Source of the DNA: Clavibacter nebraskensis NCPPB 2581
GTDB taxonomy: Bacteria; Actinomycetota; Actinomycetes; Actinomycetales; Microbacteriaceae
Direction: 5' to 3'
Assembly: GCF_000355695.1 (NCBI RefSeq)
Contig: NC_020891.1
Span: forward strand, 496,001 to 560,000
Length of the DNA: 64,000 nucleotides
The position numbers and the translations under genes were made by a program. The notes beneath the pieces were generated by a model. The model was not told the origin of the DNA. It ran no database searches and saw only the letters and a program-made list of their open reading frames with translations. Shown piece by piece: positions 33,883 to 42,832 of the stretch; position 1 is the first letter of the stretch; every line of letters starts with the position of its first letter.

Positions 33883-34473
33883 TCAGGAGGTGGCGGGCGG
33901 CGTCGCCGCCCACTCGTCGGCCAGCACCGCGTAGTAGAGGCTGTCGACCCACTCGCCCTTCACGAGGTGCTCCTCGCGGAAGAGCCCCTCGTGGCGCATG
34001 CCGAGGCGCTCGGCCATGCGCGCGGACGAGGCGTTGCGGGCGTCGAGCTGCGCGAGGACGCGGTGGGCGCCCGCGCGCTGGAAGGCGATGTCGAGCATGG
34101 CGCGGCTGGCCTCGGTGGCGTAGCCGCGGCCGGCGAAGTCCGGGTTCATGACCCAGCCGATCTCGAGCTGGCGGGATGCCGCGTTGCGGAGGAGGAGGGA
34201 CACGTCGCCGACCACGCGGCCGGATCCCGCGCGCGGGTTCAGGCTCGGCTCGTCGGGGAGCTCCACGGCGAGGCCGAGGAAGTCGTGCGACTGCTCGAGC
34301 CGCGTCTGCCGGCGGCGGGCGGCGAGGTGGCGCTTCGACGCCTCGCGGTCGCGGAGCGGCCAGAACATGTACTCGACCACGTCGGGCCGGCGCTGGATGT
34401 CGGCGTAGTCGTCGAGGTCGTCGGCCGTGTACGGCCGGATCACCAGGCGCTCGGTGCGCACGGGCTCCGTCAT
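33883..34473 (-). CDS. GNAT-family N-acetyltransferase (RimJ/RimL-like), copy 2
   Basis: 196 residues. MTEPVRTERLVIRPYTADDL, the acetyl-CoA loop NPDFAGRGYATEASRAMLDIAF with an intact RGxGYA-type turn, and AERLGMRHEGLFREEHLVKGEW, typical of enzymes acetylating ribosomal proteins or amino compounds. An in-frame GTG at 34521 overlaps the hemA stop (GTGA) and would add 16 residues, so coupling to hemA is possible. It keeps the loop better than copy 1. Confidence 0.85.
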   Translation of the reverse strand: MTEPVRTERLVIRPYTADDLDDYADIQRRPDVVEYMFWPLRDREASKRHLAARRRQTRLEQSHDFLGLAVELPDEPSLNPRAGSGRVVGDVSLLLRNAASRQLEIGWVMNPDFAGRGYATEASRAMLDIAFQRAGAHRVLAQLDARNASSARMAERLGMRHEGLFREEHLVKGEWVDSLYYAVLADEWAATPPATS

Positions 34474-34517
34474 CCTGAGCGGCGCATCGAGGCGCGGGCC
34501 GCGGAGGATGCGGGGCC

Positions 34518-35837
34518 TCACGACGCCTGGCCTGCCTCGGCCGTGCGCGGCAGCGCGACGGCGACGGGGGAGGACACCGCGGCGGGCATCTCCACGTCGA
34601 GGCCGAAGAGCGCCTGTACGGCGTCGACCACGCGGGCCCCCTCGCCCTGGCGCGCGAGCTCGCGCGCGCGGACGGAGGGCTGGTGCACGAGGACGCTGAC
34701 GAGGTGCCGGAGCGCCTTCTCGGTGGCCTCGGAGGAGTCGCCGCGCTTGCGCACGCGCTCCAGCTCGCCCTCGAGGACGTCGAAGATGTGGGTGCGCAGG
34801 GCGACGACCGCGGGGGCCACCTCGTCCTCGGCGCTCGCGGCGCGGAACTCGGCGGCGGCGGTGCTGACGATCTCGCGCGCGTCGTCCGTGGCGGTCAGGT
34901 CGCGCAACGGCGCGTGCAGGCTGATGGTCTCGAGGTCGAGCAGCTCGACGCCCTCGACGGTGACGACGTCCGGATCCACGTTGCGGGGGAGCCCCAGGTC
35001 GATGACCAGGCGGCGGCGGCCGTCGCCCGACACCGCGGCGGCGCCCTGCATGTGGTCCGCGGCGAGCACGGCGGCGGGCGCGGTGCTGCAGGTGACGACC
35101 ATGTCGGATGCGGCGAGCGCCTTCAGCAGGTCGCGGCCCTCGACGGCGGGGATCCCGTGGGGGCCCGCGAACCTCTGCGCGCGGCCCGAGGGGGAGTAGA
35201 CGTGCACGTCGACGACGCCGCGGTCGCGGAGGGCAGCGAGGCTCGCACCGGCGTAGGCGCCCGTGCCGACGAGCAGGACCCGCGTGGCCGACCAGTCGGC
35301 GATGCGGCTCTCGGCGAGGTCGAGCGCGAGCCGGACCATGGAGCGGCCGGCGCTCTGCAGTCCTGTGCGGGTCTTGACGCCGCGGGACGTGTTGGACGCG
35401 GTCTGGAAGAGGCGCTCGAGGCCGGTGCTCGTGGTGCCGCCCGTGCGCGCGCCCTCGAGGGCTCGGCGCACCTGGCCCGCGATCTCTCCCTCGCCGACGA
35501 CGACCGACTCGAGCCCGGAGGAGACGGCGAACAGGTGCTCGGCGACCGCGTCGCCGCACTTCACGTCGACGCTGCCGCGGACGTCGTCACGGCCGATGCC
35601 GCTGGCGCCGCTGACCACGTCGACCGTGGCCTCGACGGCGAGGGCGCGGGCCGCAGTGAGGGGCTCCTCCACGTCGAGGTAGGCCTCGAAGCGGTTGCAG
35701 GTGGCGAGCACGACGGCGCCCGCGATGAAGTCGTTCTGCGCCATGAGCGTGCCGGCGACGGAGGGTGCGGCCACGGACAGCTTCTCGAGGACCTCGAAGC
35801 TGGCGTTGTGATGACTCGCCGTCAGACATATGAGCAC
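34518..35837 (-). CDS. hemA: Glutamyl-tRNA reductase
   Basis: First committed step of haem synthesis: Glu-tRNA to glutamate-1-semialdehyde. 439 residues. The N-terminal catalytic domain has [20 protein letters not shown] and the active-site [14 protein letters not shown] (catalytic Cys about residue 47); [20 protein letters not shown] and the NADPH-binding [13 protein letters not shown] follow. The start is a GTG at 35837, inferred from the [11 protein letters not shown] family N-terminus. An out-of-frame ATG seven bases upstream has the better ribosome site (see findings). Divergent from hemE. Confidence 0.94.
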   Translation of the reverse strand: MLICLTASHHNASFEVLEKLSVAAPSVAGTLMAQNDFIAGAVVLATCNRFEAYLDVEEPLTAARALAVEATVDVVSGASGIGRDDVRGSVDVKCGDAVAEHLFAVSSGLESVVVGEGEIAGQVRRALEGARTGGTTSTGLERLFQTASNTSRGVKTRTGLQSAGRSMVRLALDLAESRIADWSATRVLLVGTGAYAGASLAALRDRGVVDVHVYSPSGRAQRFAGPHGIPAVEGRDLLKALAASDMVVTCSTAPAAVLAADHMQGAAAVSGDGRRRLVIDLGLPRNVDPDVVTVEGVELLDLETISLHAPLRDLTATDDAREIVSTAAAEFRAASAEDEVAPAVVALRTHIFDVLEGELERVRKRGDSSEATEKALRHLVSVLVHQPSVRARELARQGEGARVVDAVQALFGLDVEMPAAVSSPVAVALPRTAEAGQAS

Positions 35838-35940
35838 GCTCCATGGTAAACCTCCCCACCGTGTGCTCCGGGCCGGTGAGGGCACCCTGGCTAGGCCGGG
35901 CCGCCTCCCCAGCCGAGCCGCCGCGCAGGCGGGGGATGCG

Positions 35941-37068
35941 ATGATCTCCTCCGTGATCACGCCCAGCTCCTCGCCGTCCTCCGTGCCCTCGTCCGCCGCC
36001 GTCCCGCTCCCCGCGGAGCACCCGCTCAACACGCGCACCGCGTCGTCGCTCCTCGTCGAGGCGTACCGCGGCCACCGCGGCGAGCGCGCGCCCGTGTGGT
36101 TCATGCGCCAGGCCGGCCGGTCGCTGCCCGAGTACCGCGAGCTCCGCGTGGGCACGCGCATGCTCGACGCGTGCCTCGACCCGGAGATGGCCAGCGAGAT
36201 CACGCTGCAGCCGGTGCGCCGCCACCACGTCGACGCGGGCATCTTCTTCAGCGACATCGTCATCCCGCTGAAGCTCGCGGGCGTCGGCGTCGACATCGTC
36301 GCGGGCCGCGGCCCCGTGCTCGAGAAGCCCGTGCGCACCGCGGCCGACGTGGCCGCGCTGCCGTCGCTGGATCCGGCCGCCCTCGAGCCCATCCGCCAGG
36401 CGGTCGCGCGCACGGTCGCCGAGCTCGGCGACACCCCGCTCATCGGGTTCGCGGGCGCCCCCTTCACGCTCGCCGCGTACCTCGTCGAGGGCGGGCCGAG
36501 CAAGGACCACATCGCGGCCCGCGGCCTCATGCACGCGGATCCCGACGCCTGGGACGCGCTCATGCGCTGGTGCGCCGAGATCACGGGCGTCTTCCTGCAC
36601 GCGCAGGTCATGGCGGGGGCCTCCGCCGCCCAGCTCTTCGACTCGTGGGCGGGCGGCCTCTCGCTCGCCGACTACACGCAGCGCGTCGCCCCGGCGTCCG
36701 CGCTCGCGCTCGACCACGTGCGCACGATCATCGCCGCGGACGGCCGCACGGTGCCGCTCGTCCACTTCGGCGTCGGCACGGGCGAGCTGCTCGGCGCGAT
36801 GCACGACGTGGGCGTCGACGCGGTGGGCGTCGACTGGCGCATCCCGCTCGACGAGGCGTCGCGGCGGCTCGGCGGATCCGTCCCCGTCCAGGGCAACGTC
36901 GATCCGGCCCTCCTCGCGGCCCCGTGGCCGATCCTCGAGGCGCACGTGCGCGACGTGCTCGAGCGCGGCGAGGCGGCGCCCGCCCACATCCTCAACCTCG
37001 GCCACGGCGTGCCGCCGGAGACCGACCCCACCGTGCTCACCCGCATCGTGGAGCTCGTCCGTGAGTAG
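35941..37068 (+). CDS. hemE: Uroporphyrinogen decarboxylase
   Basis: Removes four acetate carboxyls from uroporphyrinogen III to give coproporphyrinogen III. 375 residues: the N-terminal signature [38 protein letters not shown] with the catalytic Asp, [30 protein letters not shown], and GNVDPALL near the end. I chose ATG at 35941; an ATG 37 codons earlier would add an unconserved basic extension. It overlaps hemY by eight bases. Confidence 0.95.
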   Translation: MISSVITPSSSPSSVPSSAAVPLPAEHPLNTRTASSLLVEAYRGHRGERAPVWFMRQAGRSLPEYRELRVGTRMLDACLDPEMASEITLQPVRRHHVDAGIFFSDIVIPLKLAGVGVDIVAGRGPVLEKPVRTAADVAALPSLDPAALEPIRQAVARTVAELGDTPLIGFAGAPFTLAAYLVEGGPSKDHIAARGLMHADPDAWDALMRWCAEITGVFLHAQVMAGASAAQLFDSWAGGLSLADYTQRVAPASALALDHVRTIIAADGRTVPLVHFGVGTGELLGAMHDVGVDAVGVDWRIPLDEASRRLGGSVPVQGNVDPALLAAPWPILEAHVRDVLERGEAAPAHILNLGHGVPPETDPTVLTRIVELVRE

Positions 37069-38500
37069 CGACCCGCGGCAGGCGGCCGGCCAGGTGGATC
37101 CCACGGACGTCGTGGTGATCGGCGGCGGCGTGGGCGGCCTCATCGCCGCCCGCGCGTGCGCCCTCGCCGGGAAGCGCGTGATCCTCGTGGAGGCGTCGCC
37201 CGCGCTCGGCGGCACCGTCGGATCCCACGTGGTCGACGGCCTCCGCCTCGACAGCGGCGCCGAGAGCTTCGCCACCCGCCGCGGCACGGTCGCCGCCTTC
37301 CTCGGGGAGCTCGGCCTCGCCGACCGGATCGTGCAGCCGAATCCGGACGGCGCGTGGGTGCAGCTCGCCGAGCGCGCCATCCAGCTGCCGCGCACGGGCC
37401 TGCTCGGGATCCCCGCGCACCCGTTCGACGCCACCATCGCCACCGCCATCGGCCGGGCCAGCGTCGCCCGCGCGAAGGCCGACCTCCTCCTCCCCGCCTC
37501 CGTCGGCGCGAAGGAGCGCACGCTCGGCGGCCTCGTCCGCGCCCGCATGGGCGACCGCGTGGTCGACCGGCTGGTCGCCCCCATCGTCTCTGGCGTGCAC
37601 AGCGCCCACCCCGACGAGGTCGACGCCGACTCCGTCGCGCCCGGCCTCCGCGCCGGCCTCGCCGAGCAGGGGTCGCTCGGGAAGGCGGTCGCGTCCATGC
37701 GCGCGGCGTCCCCCGCGGGATCCGCCGTCAGCGGCATCGTCGGCGGCGTGCACCTGCTCGTCGACGCCCTGGCCGCCGACCTCGCGCGCCTCGGCGTCGA
37801 CGTCCGCACCTCGCTCGCCGTGGAGTCCGTGCACCGGCACCGCTCGCACGAGGGCGCGGCCGCGTACGACGACTGGCACGTCGAGCTCGCCGACGGCCGC
37901 GGCATCGACGCGGCGGGCGTGGTCCTCGCGATCCCCGCTGCCGGGCTCATCCGCCTCTTCTCCGGCCTCGCGCCCCGCGCCGTCACGGAGGGCTGGCCCG
38001 AGCCGTCCTCCGTCGAGCTGGTCACGCTCGTCGTGCGCGCGCCCGAGCTCGACGCCGCACCCCGCGGCACGGGCGTGCTCGTCGCGGCCGACGCCCCGGG
38101 GATCCGCGCCAAGGCCCTCACGCACGCCACCGCCAAGTGGCCGTGGCTGAAGGAGCAGGCGGGCGACCGGCACGTGCTCCGCCTCTCCTACGGGCGCGCG
38201 GGCGGCGATGACGACACCGCGGCCGTCCCCGACGACGAGCTCACCGCCGTCGCGGTGCACGACGCGTCGGCGCTGCTCGGCGTCGACCTGGCCGGCCGCG
38301 TCACCGGATCCGCCCGCGTGCGCTGGACCAACGCCCTCCCGTTCGCCGCCTCCGGCCACCGCGAGCGCGTGCAGGCCGTGCGCGACGAGGCCGCGGAGCA
38401 CCCGGGCCTCGAGATCACCGGATCCGCCGTCGCGGGCACCGGTCTCGCCTCCGTGGTGGCCGACGCGCAGGCCGCGGCGGCACGCCTCCTGGGCCGCTGA
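37061..38500 (+). CDS. hemY: Protoporphyrinogen/coproporphyrinogen III oxidase (HemY type)
   Basis: FAD-dependent oxidase; with HemQ and HemH in the same locus it most likely oxidises coproporphyrinogen III to coproporphyrin III (also called CgoX). 479 residues: the FAD-binding VVVIGGGVGGLIAARACALAGKRVILVE (about residues 16-43), DSGAESFATRRG, PIVSGVHSAHPDEVDA, and the C-terminal GTGLASVVADA. GTG start overlaps the hemE stop by eight bases. Confidence 0.93.
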   Translation: MSSDPRQAAGQVDPTDVVVIGGGVGGLIAARACALAGKRVILVEASPALGGTVGSHVVDGLRLDSGAESFATRRGTVAAFLGELGLADRIVQPNPDGAWVQLAERAIQLPRTGLLGIPAHPFDATIATAIGRASVARAKADLLLPASVGAKERTLGGLVRARMGDRVVDRLVAPIVSGVHSAHPDEVDADSVAPGLRAGLAEQGSLGKAVASMRAASPAGSAVSGIVGGVHLLVDALAADLARLGVDVRTSLAVESVHRHRSHEGAAAYDDWHVELADGRGIDAAGVVLAIPAAGLIRLFSGLAPRAVTEGWPEPSSVELVTLVVRAPELDAAPRGTGVLVAADAPGIRAKALTHATAKWPWLKEQAGDRHVLRLSYGRAGGDDDTAAVPDDELTAVAVHDASALLGVDLAGRVTGSARVRWTNALPFAASGHRERVQAVRDEAAEHPGLEITGSAVAGTGLASVVADAQAAAARLLGR

Positions 38501-38626
38501 TGCGCGGTCGAGGACCCGCGTGGCCGGGCACCGACCGCCCCGCCGCCCCGACCACGCGGCCGCGCCGGAGGGATACGCTGGACCGACGTGTGCTGCACGT
38601 GCCCCTTCAACGATCGGAGATCTCCC

Positions 38627-38968
38627 ATGAAAGGCAAGCTTCTCTTCGTCGCCGGAGCTGGTGTCGGCTACGTCCTCGGCGCCCGCGCCGGACGCAAGCG
38701 CTACGAGCAGATCCGCACGAACGCCAAGAAGGTCTGGGATGACCCGAAGGTCCAGCGCCAGGTCGACAACGCGGCCGGCTTCGTGAAGGACCACACCCCC
38801 GACGTCGCGCACGCGGTCGTCGGCGGTGCCAAGAAGGTCGTCGGCACCGTCACCGGCGGCAAGAAGGACTCCTCGCGCGGCACCACGCCCTCGAGCGCGT
38901 CGACCTCCTCGTACCCGACCATGGACCCCGCCTCGCCCGAGCCGAACGGCTCCGGCACCTCCCGCTGA
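38627..38968 (+). CDS. YtxH-like small membrane-associated protein
   Basis: 113 residues: a short hydrophobic N-terminus with a glycine zipper (MKGKLLFVAGAGVGYVLGARAGRKRYEQI), an amphipathic helical part (KKVWDDPKVQRQVDNAAGFVKDH) and a Ser/Thr/Pro-rich tail. Found next to holin-like and DUF3618 genes in many actinobacteria, as here. Role unknown, likely at the envelope. GGAGA lies upstream of the ATG. First of three adjacent small genes that interrupt the haem cluster. Confidence 0.78.
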   Translation: MKGKLLFVAGAGVGYVLGARAGRKRYEQIRTNAKKVWDDPKVQRQVDNAAGFVKDHTPDVAHAVVGGAKKVVGTVTGGKKDSSRGTTPSSASTSSYPTMDPASPEPNGSGTSR

Positions 38969-39000
38969 CCCGCAAGCCCATCCCCAGGAGGGAAACCCGC

Positions 39001-39417
39001 ATGACGGATCAGGATCTCAATCCGAAGAGCAAGCGCTCGCTCGTCCGGCTCGTCGCCGACCTGCCGACGCTCATCGTCCAGCTGATCAAGGACGAGATCG
39101 AGTCGTTCAAGAACGAGCTCGTCTCGAAGCTCAAGCACGCGGGGATCGGTGCCGGCTTCCTCGTCGTGGCGCTGTTCTTCGCGTTCATCGCGTTCCTGGT
39201 GCTCGTCGCCGCCGCGATCCTCGGCCTGTCCGAGGCGTTCTCGCCGTGGCTGTCCGCGCTCATCGTCGCGGGCGTCTTCCTCCTCATCACGGTGGTGCTG
39301 GCGCTGCTCGGCATCCGCTGGCTCAAGAAGGGCGTCCCGCCGATGCCCGAGGAGACGGTGGACAGCCTCAAGGAGGACGTCGACGCGGTGAAGGGGACCG
39401 GCAAGTATGACCACTGA
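39001..39417 (+). CDS. Phage-holin-like family membrane protein (DUF1469 type)
   Basis: 138 residues: a cytoplasmic part (LVADLPTLIVQLIKDEIESFKNEL), then two strong TM segments (FLVVALFFAFIAFLVLVAAAILGL and LIVAGVFLLITVVLALLGIRWL), and a charged tail. The family is called holin-like from its shape, but is chromosomal in actinobacteria and not linked to phage here. Overlaps the DUF3618 gene by 11 bases. Confidence 0.85.
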   Translation: MTDQDLNPKSKRSLVRLVADLPTLIVQLIKDEIESFKNELVSKLKHAGIGAGFLVVALFFAFIAFLVLVAAAILGLSEAFSPWLSALIVAGVFLLITVVLALLGIRWLKKGVPPMPEETVDSLKEDVDAVKGTGKYDH

Positions 39418-39682
39418 CCGCCCCCGCCCCACGGGACCCCGGTCCCGCACCGAGCTGAAGCTCGACATCCAGCACACGCGCGAGGAGATCTCCGCGACGC
39501 TCGACGCGCTCGAGGCCAAGCTGAACGTCCGTCGCCGGGCGCAGGACGGCATCGCCGACCTGCGTCGCCGCATCCGCCGCACGGCCGACGAGGACCCGCT
39601 GCTCGTCGTGGCCGTCGGGGTAGGCGCGGTCGTGGCGGTCGGCGGCGTGGTCTGGGCCGTGGCCCGCGCCGCGCGCCGCTGA
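39407..39682 (+). CDS. DUF3618 protein
   Basis: 91 residues: SRTELKLDIQHTREEISATLDALEAKLNVRRRAQD is the DUF3618 core (RxxIExTRxxLxxTLDALxxKL pattern), and one TM segment (LLVVAVGVGAVVAVGGVVWAVA) lies near the C-terminus. Tail-anchored topology is likely. Translation is coupled to the holin-like gene by overlap. Function unknown. Confidence 0.88.
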   Translation: MTTDRPRPTGPRSRTELKLDIQHTREEISATLDALEAKLNVRRRAQDGIADLRRRIRRTADEDPLLVVAVGVGAVVAVGGVVWAVARAARR

Positions 39683-39700
39683 CCCCCCGGTCGAGCGCCC

Positions 39701-41341
39701 GTGATGGCCGAGGGGGGATCCGCGCGTCCGCGCCGCCGCGAGGCGCGTGACCCGGGATCCCTGGGTGCGCATCCGCTGATGCTGCCGGGGCTCGTCGGCC
39801 TCGCCGGCTCGCTGATCCTCCTCGTGGCCTCGTTCGTCGTCGGCCACGCGCCGGCCGAGTCGGAGCTGTCGCGGACACCCGTGATCGGCGCCCTGCGCGT
39901 CTCGCCGTTCGCGACCGGCGTGGCGTCGCTCGGGGTCGTCGTGGGCGGCCTGATGCTCACCTCCGGCTGGCTCCTCCTCGGCGCGCTCCTCCCGCGGCTC
40001 GGTCTGTCCGGCCTGCGTGCCACGCTGCGGCTCGCGGTCGTCTGGACCGTCCCGCTCCTCTTCAGCGCGCCGCTGTTCAGCCGCGACATCTACTCGTACA
40101 TCGCCCAGGGCCGCGTGCTGGGCGCCGGCCTCTCGCCGTACGAGCACGGGCCCGGCGTGCTGCCCGACTGGCGGAGCACGGGCGTCGACCCGCTGTGGGC
40201 GCACAACCCCGCGCCCTACGGCCCGTTGTTCCTCGCGATCGAGCGCGTCATCGGCGCGATCTCCGACGCCGTCGGAGTCGAGGTCGCGGTCCTCGCCGCG
40301 CGCGGCGTCGCCGTCGTCGGCGTCGTCCTCATGGTCGTGTGCGGCCTCCGCATCGCACGCCGCCGCCGAATCGACCCCGTGCGGACGGCGTGGTTCCTCG
40401 CCGCGAGCCCGCTCGTCGTCTTCAACTTCGTGGTGGCCGCGCACAACGACGCGCTGATGATGGGGCTGCTGGTCGCCGGCCTCCTCGCCGCCATCGACTC
40501 CCGGCCCGTGCTCGGCGTGCTGCTCGTGACGTGCGCGGTGGCGGTCAAGCCCATCGCGCTCCTCGCCCTGCCCATCGTCGCCATCGTGCACGCGGAGATG
40601 CGTGCCCGCCGCGTCGACGACCGGGCGCCGGAGGGCGTGGCCGTCGACGGGTCGGCTGGCGGCGTGGTCGGCCTCCGCCCGCCCACGCGGGACCCGCGCG
40701 TGTGGGCGGCCTGGACCGCGTCCGGGATCGCCGCGATGGGCCTCCTCGCGCTCGGCGGCGAGCTGCTCGGCGTCGGCCTCGGCTGGATCTCCGCGCTGTC
40801 GAGCCCCGTCTCCGTCGTCTCCTGGTTCATGCCGTTCGGCATCGCCGCGGGCGCGTTCGGCCCCCTGGTCGAGGCGCTCGGCGGTCCGGGCGGCGCGGTC
40901 GAGGGCGGGATCAAGACCGCGGGCATCGTGCTCGGGTTCGCGGGCGCCGCGTGGTGCATCCTCACCACCCGCACCCTCTCCGGGGAGGCGCGCCTCGCGC
41001 TGGCGTTCGCATGCATCGTCGCCATGTCGCCCGTCGTGTACCCCTGGTACGGCCTGTGGGTGCTCGTGATCCTCGCCGTCGTCGGCATCGCGGACGGCGC
41101 GGCCATGTCGCTCGCGGTCTCGGCGACGGTGTTCCTCGTCGGCGTCAACCTGCTGGAGCCCATGGCCGTCGTGCACCCCGTCGCGTCCGGCTGGCCGCGC
41201 ATGCTGGTCGTCTCCGTGGCGGTGGTCGGCATCCTCGGGGTGCTAGCGCCGGGGCTGCAGGGCCTCGCGGGCACGGATCCGTTCCGGGCGCTCCGGGCTC
41301 CCCGCCACCAGTTCTCCGCCGTGCGGCAGCCCCCGGCCTGA
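39701..41341 (+). CDS. mptB: MptB-type polyprenol-phosphomannose alpha-1,6-mannosyltransferase
   Basis: GT-C glycosyltransferase that extends mannan chains of lipoglycans outside the membrane from polyprenyl-phosphomannose. 546 residues, 12-13 TM segments. The first extracytoplasmic loop has the family motif LFSRDIYSYIAQGRV with its catalytic Asp, then SPYEHGPGVLPDW and HNPAPYGPLFLAIERV. VVYPWYGLWVLVIL near residue 445 is also typical. The start is GTG at 39701 or ATG one codon later. MptA and MptB cannot be separated with certainty here. Confidence 0.85.
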   Translation: MMAEGGSARPRRREARDPGSLGAHPLMLPGLVGLAGSLILLVASFVVGHAPAESELSRTPVIGALRVSPFATGVASLGVVVGGLMLTSGWLLLGALLPRLGLSGLRATLRLAVVWTVPLLFSAPLFSRDIYSYIAQGRVLGAGLSPYEHGPGVLPDWRSTGVDPLWAHNPAPYGPLFLAIERVIGAISDAVGVEVAVLAARGVAVVGVVLMVVCGLRIARRRRIDPVRTAWFLAASPLVVFNFVVAAHNDALMMGLLVAGLLAAIDSRPVLGVLLVTCAVAVKPIALLALPIVAIVHAEMRARRVDDRAPEGVAVDGSAGGVVGLRPPTRDPRVWAAWTASGIAAMGLLALGGELLGVGLGWISALSSPVSVVSWFMPFGIAAGAFGPLVEALGGPGGAVEGGIKTAGIVLGFAGAAWCILTTRTLSGEARLALAFACIVAMSPVVYPWYGLWVLVILAVVGIADGAAMSLAVSATVFLVGVNLLEPMAVVHPVASGWPRMLVVSVAVVGILGVLAPGLQGLAGTDPFRALRAPRHQFSAVRQPPA

Positions 41342-41428
41342 CGACCGTCGCGCCACCCGGATCCGGAGCGGGAATGCGCGCGCCCGCCGCGGACGTTCCC
41401 CGGTGACACCACCGACGGGAGCTCGACC

Positions 41429-41992
41429 ATGGACACCGACCTCGACTGGCACGACCTCATCCGCCGGGCGCACGACCGCTTCGCCGACCGCCTCGGCGCG
41501 GTCACCGACTGGACGGCGCCCACGCCCGACGTCGAGTGGGACGTCCGCGAGCTCGTGGCGCACGTCATCGAGGAGCAGCAGTGGGTGCCGCTCCTCCTCG
41601 CCGGCCACACCGCGGAGACCGGGCAGCCGCACATCCGCGCGCTCGACGACGACCTCGTGGCCGAGTGGGGCCGCTACTCCCGCGAGGCGCTCGCGGCGTG
41701 GGAAGGCGTGGATCCGGAGCGTCCCGTCCTGCTGTCGACCGACCGCGTGCCGGCCCGGGAGTACCTGCGCGAGCAGCTGTCCGACGTCGTGATCCACGGC
41801 TGGGACCTCGCGCGCGCGGTCGGCGCCGACGAGCGCATCGACGACGAGCTCGTGCGCGCCACGTGGACGGTGTTCGCCCCGCAGAAGGACACGCTCGAGG
41901 CCAGCGGCCTGTTCGCGTCGCCCGTGCCGGTCGCCGAGGACGCGCCCCTGCAGGTGCGGCTGCTCGCGCTCACGGGTCGCGACGCCCGGTAG
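41429..41992 (+). CDS. TIGR03086-type (mycothiol-isomerase-fold) metal-binding protein
   Basis: 187 residues of the DinB/maleylpyruvate-isomerase N fold. The metal site is visible as the triad in WDVRELVAHVIEEQQW (His), and SDVVIHGWDLARAVGAD (His near residue 125). Family members often use mycothiol as a cofactor or partner; the reaction is unknown. ATG at 41429. Confidence 0.82.
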   Translation: MDTDLDWHDLIRRAHDRFADRLGAVTDWTAPTPDVEWDVRELVAHVIEEQQWVPLLLAGHTAETGQPHIRALDDDLVAEWGRYSREALAAWEGVDPERPVLLSTDRVPAREYLREQLSDVVIHGWDLARAVGADERIDDELVRATWTVFAPQKDTLEASGLFASPVPVAEDAPLQVRLLALTGRDAR

Positions 41993-42061
41993 CCCGCGAA
42001 TGATCTGACGGCCGCCCGTCCGATGCGGGGCGGGGTCGCCGCGCGACGTACCATGGAGATC

Positions 42062-42832
42062 ATGAGCATCCCGGCTGCCGAGTCGGCGGCATCTCAGGTC
42101 CCCCCGATCGAGTCCCCCGGAGAGGCCCGTCCTGACGACGGGTCGACCCCCGCGGCATCCCCCAGCGGCTACGCCCTCTGGGCCGTCCTCCGCCGCGATC
42201 CCGCCCGCCCCGACGACCTCGACGGTCGCGAGGTCCCCGGGGCCGTCGACGAGCTCGACGGCATCGTCCACATCGTCGAGGCCGAGGGCGTCACCGTCCG
42301 CGGCTTCTACGACGTCTCGGGCATGCGCGCCGACGCCGACCTCATGGTCTGGATCCACGGCCCCCAGATGGAGACCCTGCAGTGGGCCTTCCGCGAGATC
42401 CGCCGCGCGCGCCTCATCCGCGCGCTCATCCCGTCGTGGAGCGCCGCGGGCGTCCACCGCGACGCCGAGTTCAACCGCAGCCACGTGCCCGGCTTCCTCC
42501 GGGGCGTCGAGCCGCGCGACTGGCTCTGCGTCTACCCCTTCGTCCGCTCCTACGAGTGGTACCTGCTGCCGCCCGAGGAACGCGGGCGCATGCTCGCCCA
42601 GCACGGCCGCCAGGGCGCGGCCTTCCGCAGCGTCATCGCCAACACGGTCTCGTCGTTCGGCCTCGGCGACTACGAGTGGATCCTCCCGCTCGAGTCGAAC
42701 GAGCTCGTCGACCTGGTCGACATGATGCGCGACCTGCGCAACACGGACGCGCGCCGTCATGTGCGCGAGGAGGTCCCGTTCTACACGGGCCGCCGCATCA
42801 CCACCGCCGAGCTCGTGGAGGTCCTCCAGTAA
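42062..42832 (+). CDS. hemQ: Coproheme decarboxylase HemQ
   Basis: Last step of the coproporphyrin-dependent pathway: coproheme III to haem b using peroxide. 256 residues, chlorite-dismutase fold: YALWAVLRRDP, SGMRADADLMVWIHGP, FVRSYEWYLLPPEERGRMLAQHGRQG with the conserved proximal His (about residue 180) and the catalytic Tyr region. An acidic, Pro/Ser-rich N-terminus of about 35 residues precedes the domain. Start ATG 42062, or ATG 42053 three codons earlier; neither has a strong ribosome site. Its TAA overlaps the hemH ATG. Confidence 0.93.
   Translation: MSIPAAESAASQVPPIESPGEARPDDGSTPAASPSGYALWAVLRRDPARPDDLDGREVPGAVDELDGIVHIVEAEGVTVRGFYDVSGMRADADLMVWIHGPQMETLQWAFREIRRARLIRALIPSWSAAGVHRDAEFNRSHVPGFLRGVEPRDWLCVYPFVRSYEWYLLPPEERGRMLAQHGRQGAAFRSVIANTVSSFGLGDYEWILPLESNELVDLVDMMRDLRNTDARRHVREEVPFYTGRRITTAELVEVLQ

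Noticed and set aside
35587-35844. 85-codon frame starting at the ATG with the best ribosome site before hemA
   Set aside because: Its translation is Arg-rich without a family and lies wholly within hemA; kept only as a finding about start competition, not as a gene.
39001-39417. Prophage remnant suggested by a phage-holin-like protein
   Set aside because: No integrase, capsid, lysin or attachment repeat is nearby; the holin-like family is chromosomal in actinobacteria and occurs here with its usual small neighbours.
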